Source: Bacteroidota bacterium (lineage in GTDB: Bacteria; Bacteroidota; Ignavibacteria; Ignavibacteriales; Melioribacteraceae). Taken from it: a stretch of 23,699 bases of DNA. The notes beneath the pieces were generated by a model. It was not told the DNA's origin and did not search any database. It worked only from the letters and a program-made list of their open reading frames with translations. The stretch lies in assembly GCA_023447335.1 (NCBI GenBank), contig JAEXOD010000149.1, positions 1 to 23,699 of the forward strand, given 5' to 3'. Positions 22,035 through 23,699 of the stretch are shown piece after piece (within the stretch, counting starts at the first letter, position 1; each line of letters opens with the position of its first letter). A program made the position numbers and the translations under genes.

Positions 22035-23699
22035 CTAATTAAACTCTACGGTAAATCTTAAACCCCAATAAATATTTCTTGGATTTAAGAATGTTAAATA
22101 ACTTAAGTTTGGCATATCAATATATGATTTATTTTTACGCCATTCGTCTTTTTGCGATTCGCTGGCATTTTCATCCCAAGGAATGTAAGGACCGGATCTA
22201 TAATCGCCCGGTTTATCATCACCAGGAATATTACCGTAGTTAAATTGACCTGCTATATCACCCGGTAAATGTAATGATTTCATATAAGCATCATAATCTT
22301 TTGCATCTGCAAAACCGGCTCTATAGTCCATATATTTATGATTAAATATGTTTGTCATATCCATAAATAATTCTACACTTAAACCGTTAAAACGGAATGC
22401 TTTTGATAAACGCATATCAACATTGTAATAATCTTTCCATTGAATGTTGTTTTCGAAACCGGGCATTGTTCCTCCGGGACCTGTCCATGAGAAATATGTG
22501 CCTGATCTCCATGATAATACAAAGTTAAGTCTCCAATCTTCAAGTAGTTTTATACCAAATACTTCCGGTCCAAAATCTTGAGGTGTAAAGAAATCAACAT
22601 TTGCTCTTGCATAAGGACGAGGAGTCGGTTTTGTCTGTTTGAAATTCGAAGTTGTTCTTTCAATTTCTCTTTGTGTAGTCGGGTTTTCGTTATAACTTGG
22701 TAAACCAAAGTTACCGCCTGTTATTACTTCGTAAGTATAGTTAATAAATCCTTGTACCCACATACCGCGATTTTTGGTTGCGGTAATTTCAAAACCGCGA
22801 ATATCTTGGTAATTATTTGGTCTTGGAATTGAATAACTAACAGAGTTATCTCTACTTGTATAAGTAACTAATCTTGTTTGATCCGAAACATCTTTATAAT
22901 AACCGGCTACTCTAAGTAAAAATTGGTCAAATAAATTCTGTTCATAACCTAATTCGTAAGCTACCGTTTTTGGTAACGGATTATTAGGATCTGCTATACG
23001 AACAATCGAACTGTTTACTTGACTTCTTCTTAACAAGTACAAATCTTCCGGTGCAGGCATGCTTCTAAAATGACCATAGTTAAAATAAAGTTTGCTATCT
23101 ACGGTAATAGGGAATGCAATACCGATACGAGGACTTAAACTAAGTAGTTTTTCTGTGCTTTCTTTTTGTAATAATGTATCCATACCGGATGACAAAGCAC
23201 CTGATAAAGCTCTGTTATAAGGATCAAATACATACCACTCGCCGCCTGCATGCGAATAATCCAAACGTAAACCGATATTTGCAATCATTCCGGCAAATTC
23301 TAATTTATCTTGAATATACAATGCACCTCTAATAGGGAATGTACGCCATTTTGACTGAGTGTTGTTTGTTGGTAAAGATGGCTCAACTAAAGCATAGTTA
23401 ACATTATTATCTGTATAAATAAACTCTAAACCTGCTTTAATATTATTATATTTATCTAATTGGCTAATTAAATCGAAACGAGCCGAGTAAGTTGTAACTT
23501 CGCTGGTATCACGACTGTTACTAAATCCAAGTCCCATATTCATTGATGAACCAATACCGGCACTTGTACCGCTAAATACTCCGAACGGAGCTTCATCAAC
23601 AAACATATTAGCAAATTGATATACTTTTGAAGTGTCACGTCTTCTGCCCGGATTAGTATCATATTTTGAACCAACTTGATTTAAGCTTATTTCATAATA
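22035..23699 (-). CDS. TonB-dependent outer-membrane receptor, C-terminal barrel (5' end outside window)
   Basis: 554 codons are visible and the frame stays open to the window edge; the edge translates as YYEISLNQVGSKYDTNPGRRRDTSKVYQF before the first ATG at 23606, so that ATG is internal. The signal peptide, any carboxypeptidase-like domain and the plug are missing. The visible part is a typical 22-strand barrel region: ARFDLISQLDKYNNIKAGLEF, GALYIQDKLEFAGMIANIGLRLDY, LSPRIGIAFPI and VAYELGYEQNL, with RVAGYYKDVSDQTRLV and MTNIFNHKYMDYRAGF near the end, finishing with YWGLRFTVEFN (terminal aromatic). Such receptors import large ligands using TonB energy. The substrate is unknown, and no SusD homologue follows. 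It is the first visible gene of the minus-strand surface operon, and its promoter lies outside the window. Confidence 0.9.
   Translation of the reverse strand, partial: YYEISLNQVGSKYDTNPGRRRDTSKVYQFANMFVDEAPFGVFSGTSAGIGSSMNMGLGFSNSRDTSEVTTYSARFDLISQLDKYNNIKAGLEFIYTDNNVNYALVEPSLPTNNTQSKWRTFPIRGALYIQDKLEFAGMIANIGLRLDYSHAGGEWYVFDPYNRALSGALSSGMDTLLQKESTEKLLSLSPRIGIAFPITVDSKLYFNYGHFRSMPAPEDLYLLRRSQVNSSIVRIADPNNPLPKTVAYELGYEQNLFDQFLLRVAGYYKDVSDQTRLVTYTSRDNSVSYSIPRPNNYQDIRGFEITATKNRGMWVQGFINYTYEVITGGNFGLPSYNENPTTQREIERTTSNFKQTKPTPRPYARANVDFFTPQDFGPEVFGIKLLEDWRLNFVLSWRSGTYFSWTGPGGTMPGFENNIQWKDYYNVDMRLSKAFRFNGLSVELFMDMTNIFNHKYMDYRAGFADAKDYDAYMKSLHLPGDIAGQFNYGNIPGDDKPGDYRSGPYIPWDENASESQKDEWRKNKSYIDMPNLSYLTFLNPRNIYWGLRFTVEFN

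Noticed and set aside
1..23699. tRNA, rRNA, CRISPR array, integrase or transposase
   Set aside because: No cloverleaf, regularly spaced repeats or recombinase motifs were seen on either strand.

Overview
The window looks like AT-rich chromosome from a member of the Bacteroidota/Ignavibacteria branch. The main evidence is on the right: proteins carrying type IX secretion (T9SS) C-terminal sorting domains, one with the 'NYPNPFNPSTT' signature that I associate with Ignavibacteria, plus a PorV/PorQ-like barrel and a TonB-dependent receptor. Several starts have clear Shine-Dalgarno (SD) sequences, which are weak or absent in many Bacteroidia. No RNA gene, CRISPR array, IS element or prophage is visible. 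The placement is from recalled family signatures, not a database search.

Left half, plus strand. The 3' part of one histidine kinase (1-672) is followed 14 bases later by a complete membrane kinase with CHASE4, HAMP, two PAS, HisKA and HATPase regions (687-3182). Next comes a secreted Sel1-repeat protein whose N-terminal codons overlap the kinase gene, then an M14 zinc carboxypeptidase whose start overlaps the Sel1 stop. No response regulator lies here. A 93-base gap holding an inverted repeat leads to carA-carB, which make carbamoyl phosphate for pyrimidines and arginine. A 489-base gene-free region with hairpin potential follows. It precedes a fusion of an HD phosphohydrolase with a PycTM/DUF5706-type membrane domain, and then a SixA-like histidine phosphatase that starts with TTG.

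Middle, minus strand. A tight three-gene cassette runs from 15085 down to 12691: a NodU/CmcH-type carbamoyltransferase, an SxtJ-like membrane protein, and a 52-residue DUF5989-like membrane protein. The last is easily missed because it is so short. The cassette converges on sixA, with only 4 bases between the two stop codons.

Right half, minus strand. Five closely spaced genes read leftwards from the window edge to a strong terminator at 15162-15190: a TonB-dependent receptor (5' end outside the window), a large T9SS surface protein with an FN3-like domain, a PorV/PorQ-like barrel, an IPT/TIG plus beta-propeller lipoprotein, and a T9SS-exported propeller protein with three tandem sugar-binding-like E-set modules. 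I read these as one cell-envelope operon: an outer-membrane transporter, a possible T9SS shuttle, and surface proteins that bind or process an unknown ligand.

The most interesting items are the HD-PycTM fusion with no cyclase beside it, the carbamoyltransferase/SxtJ/DUF5989 cassette, and the T9SS surface operon with its own PorV-like protein and no SusD.
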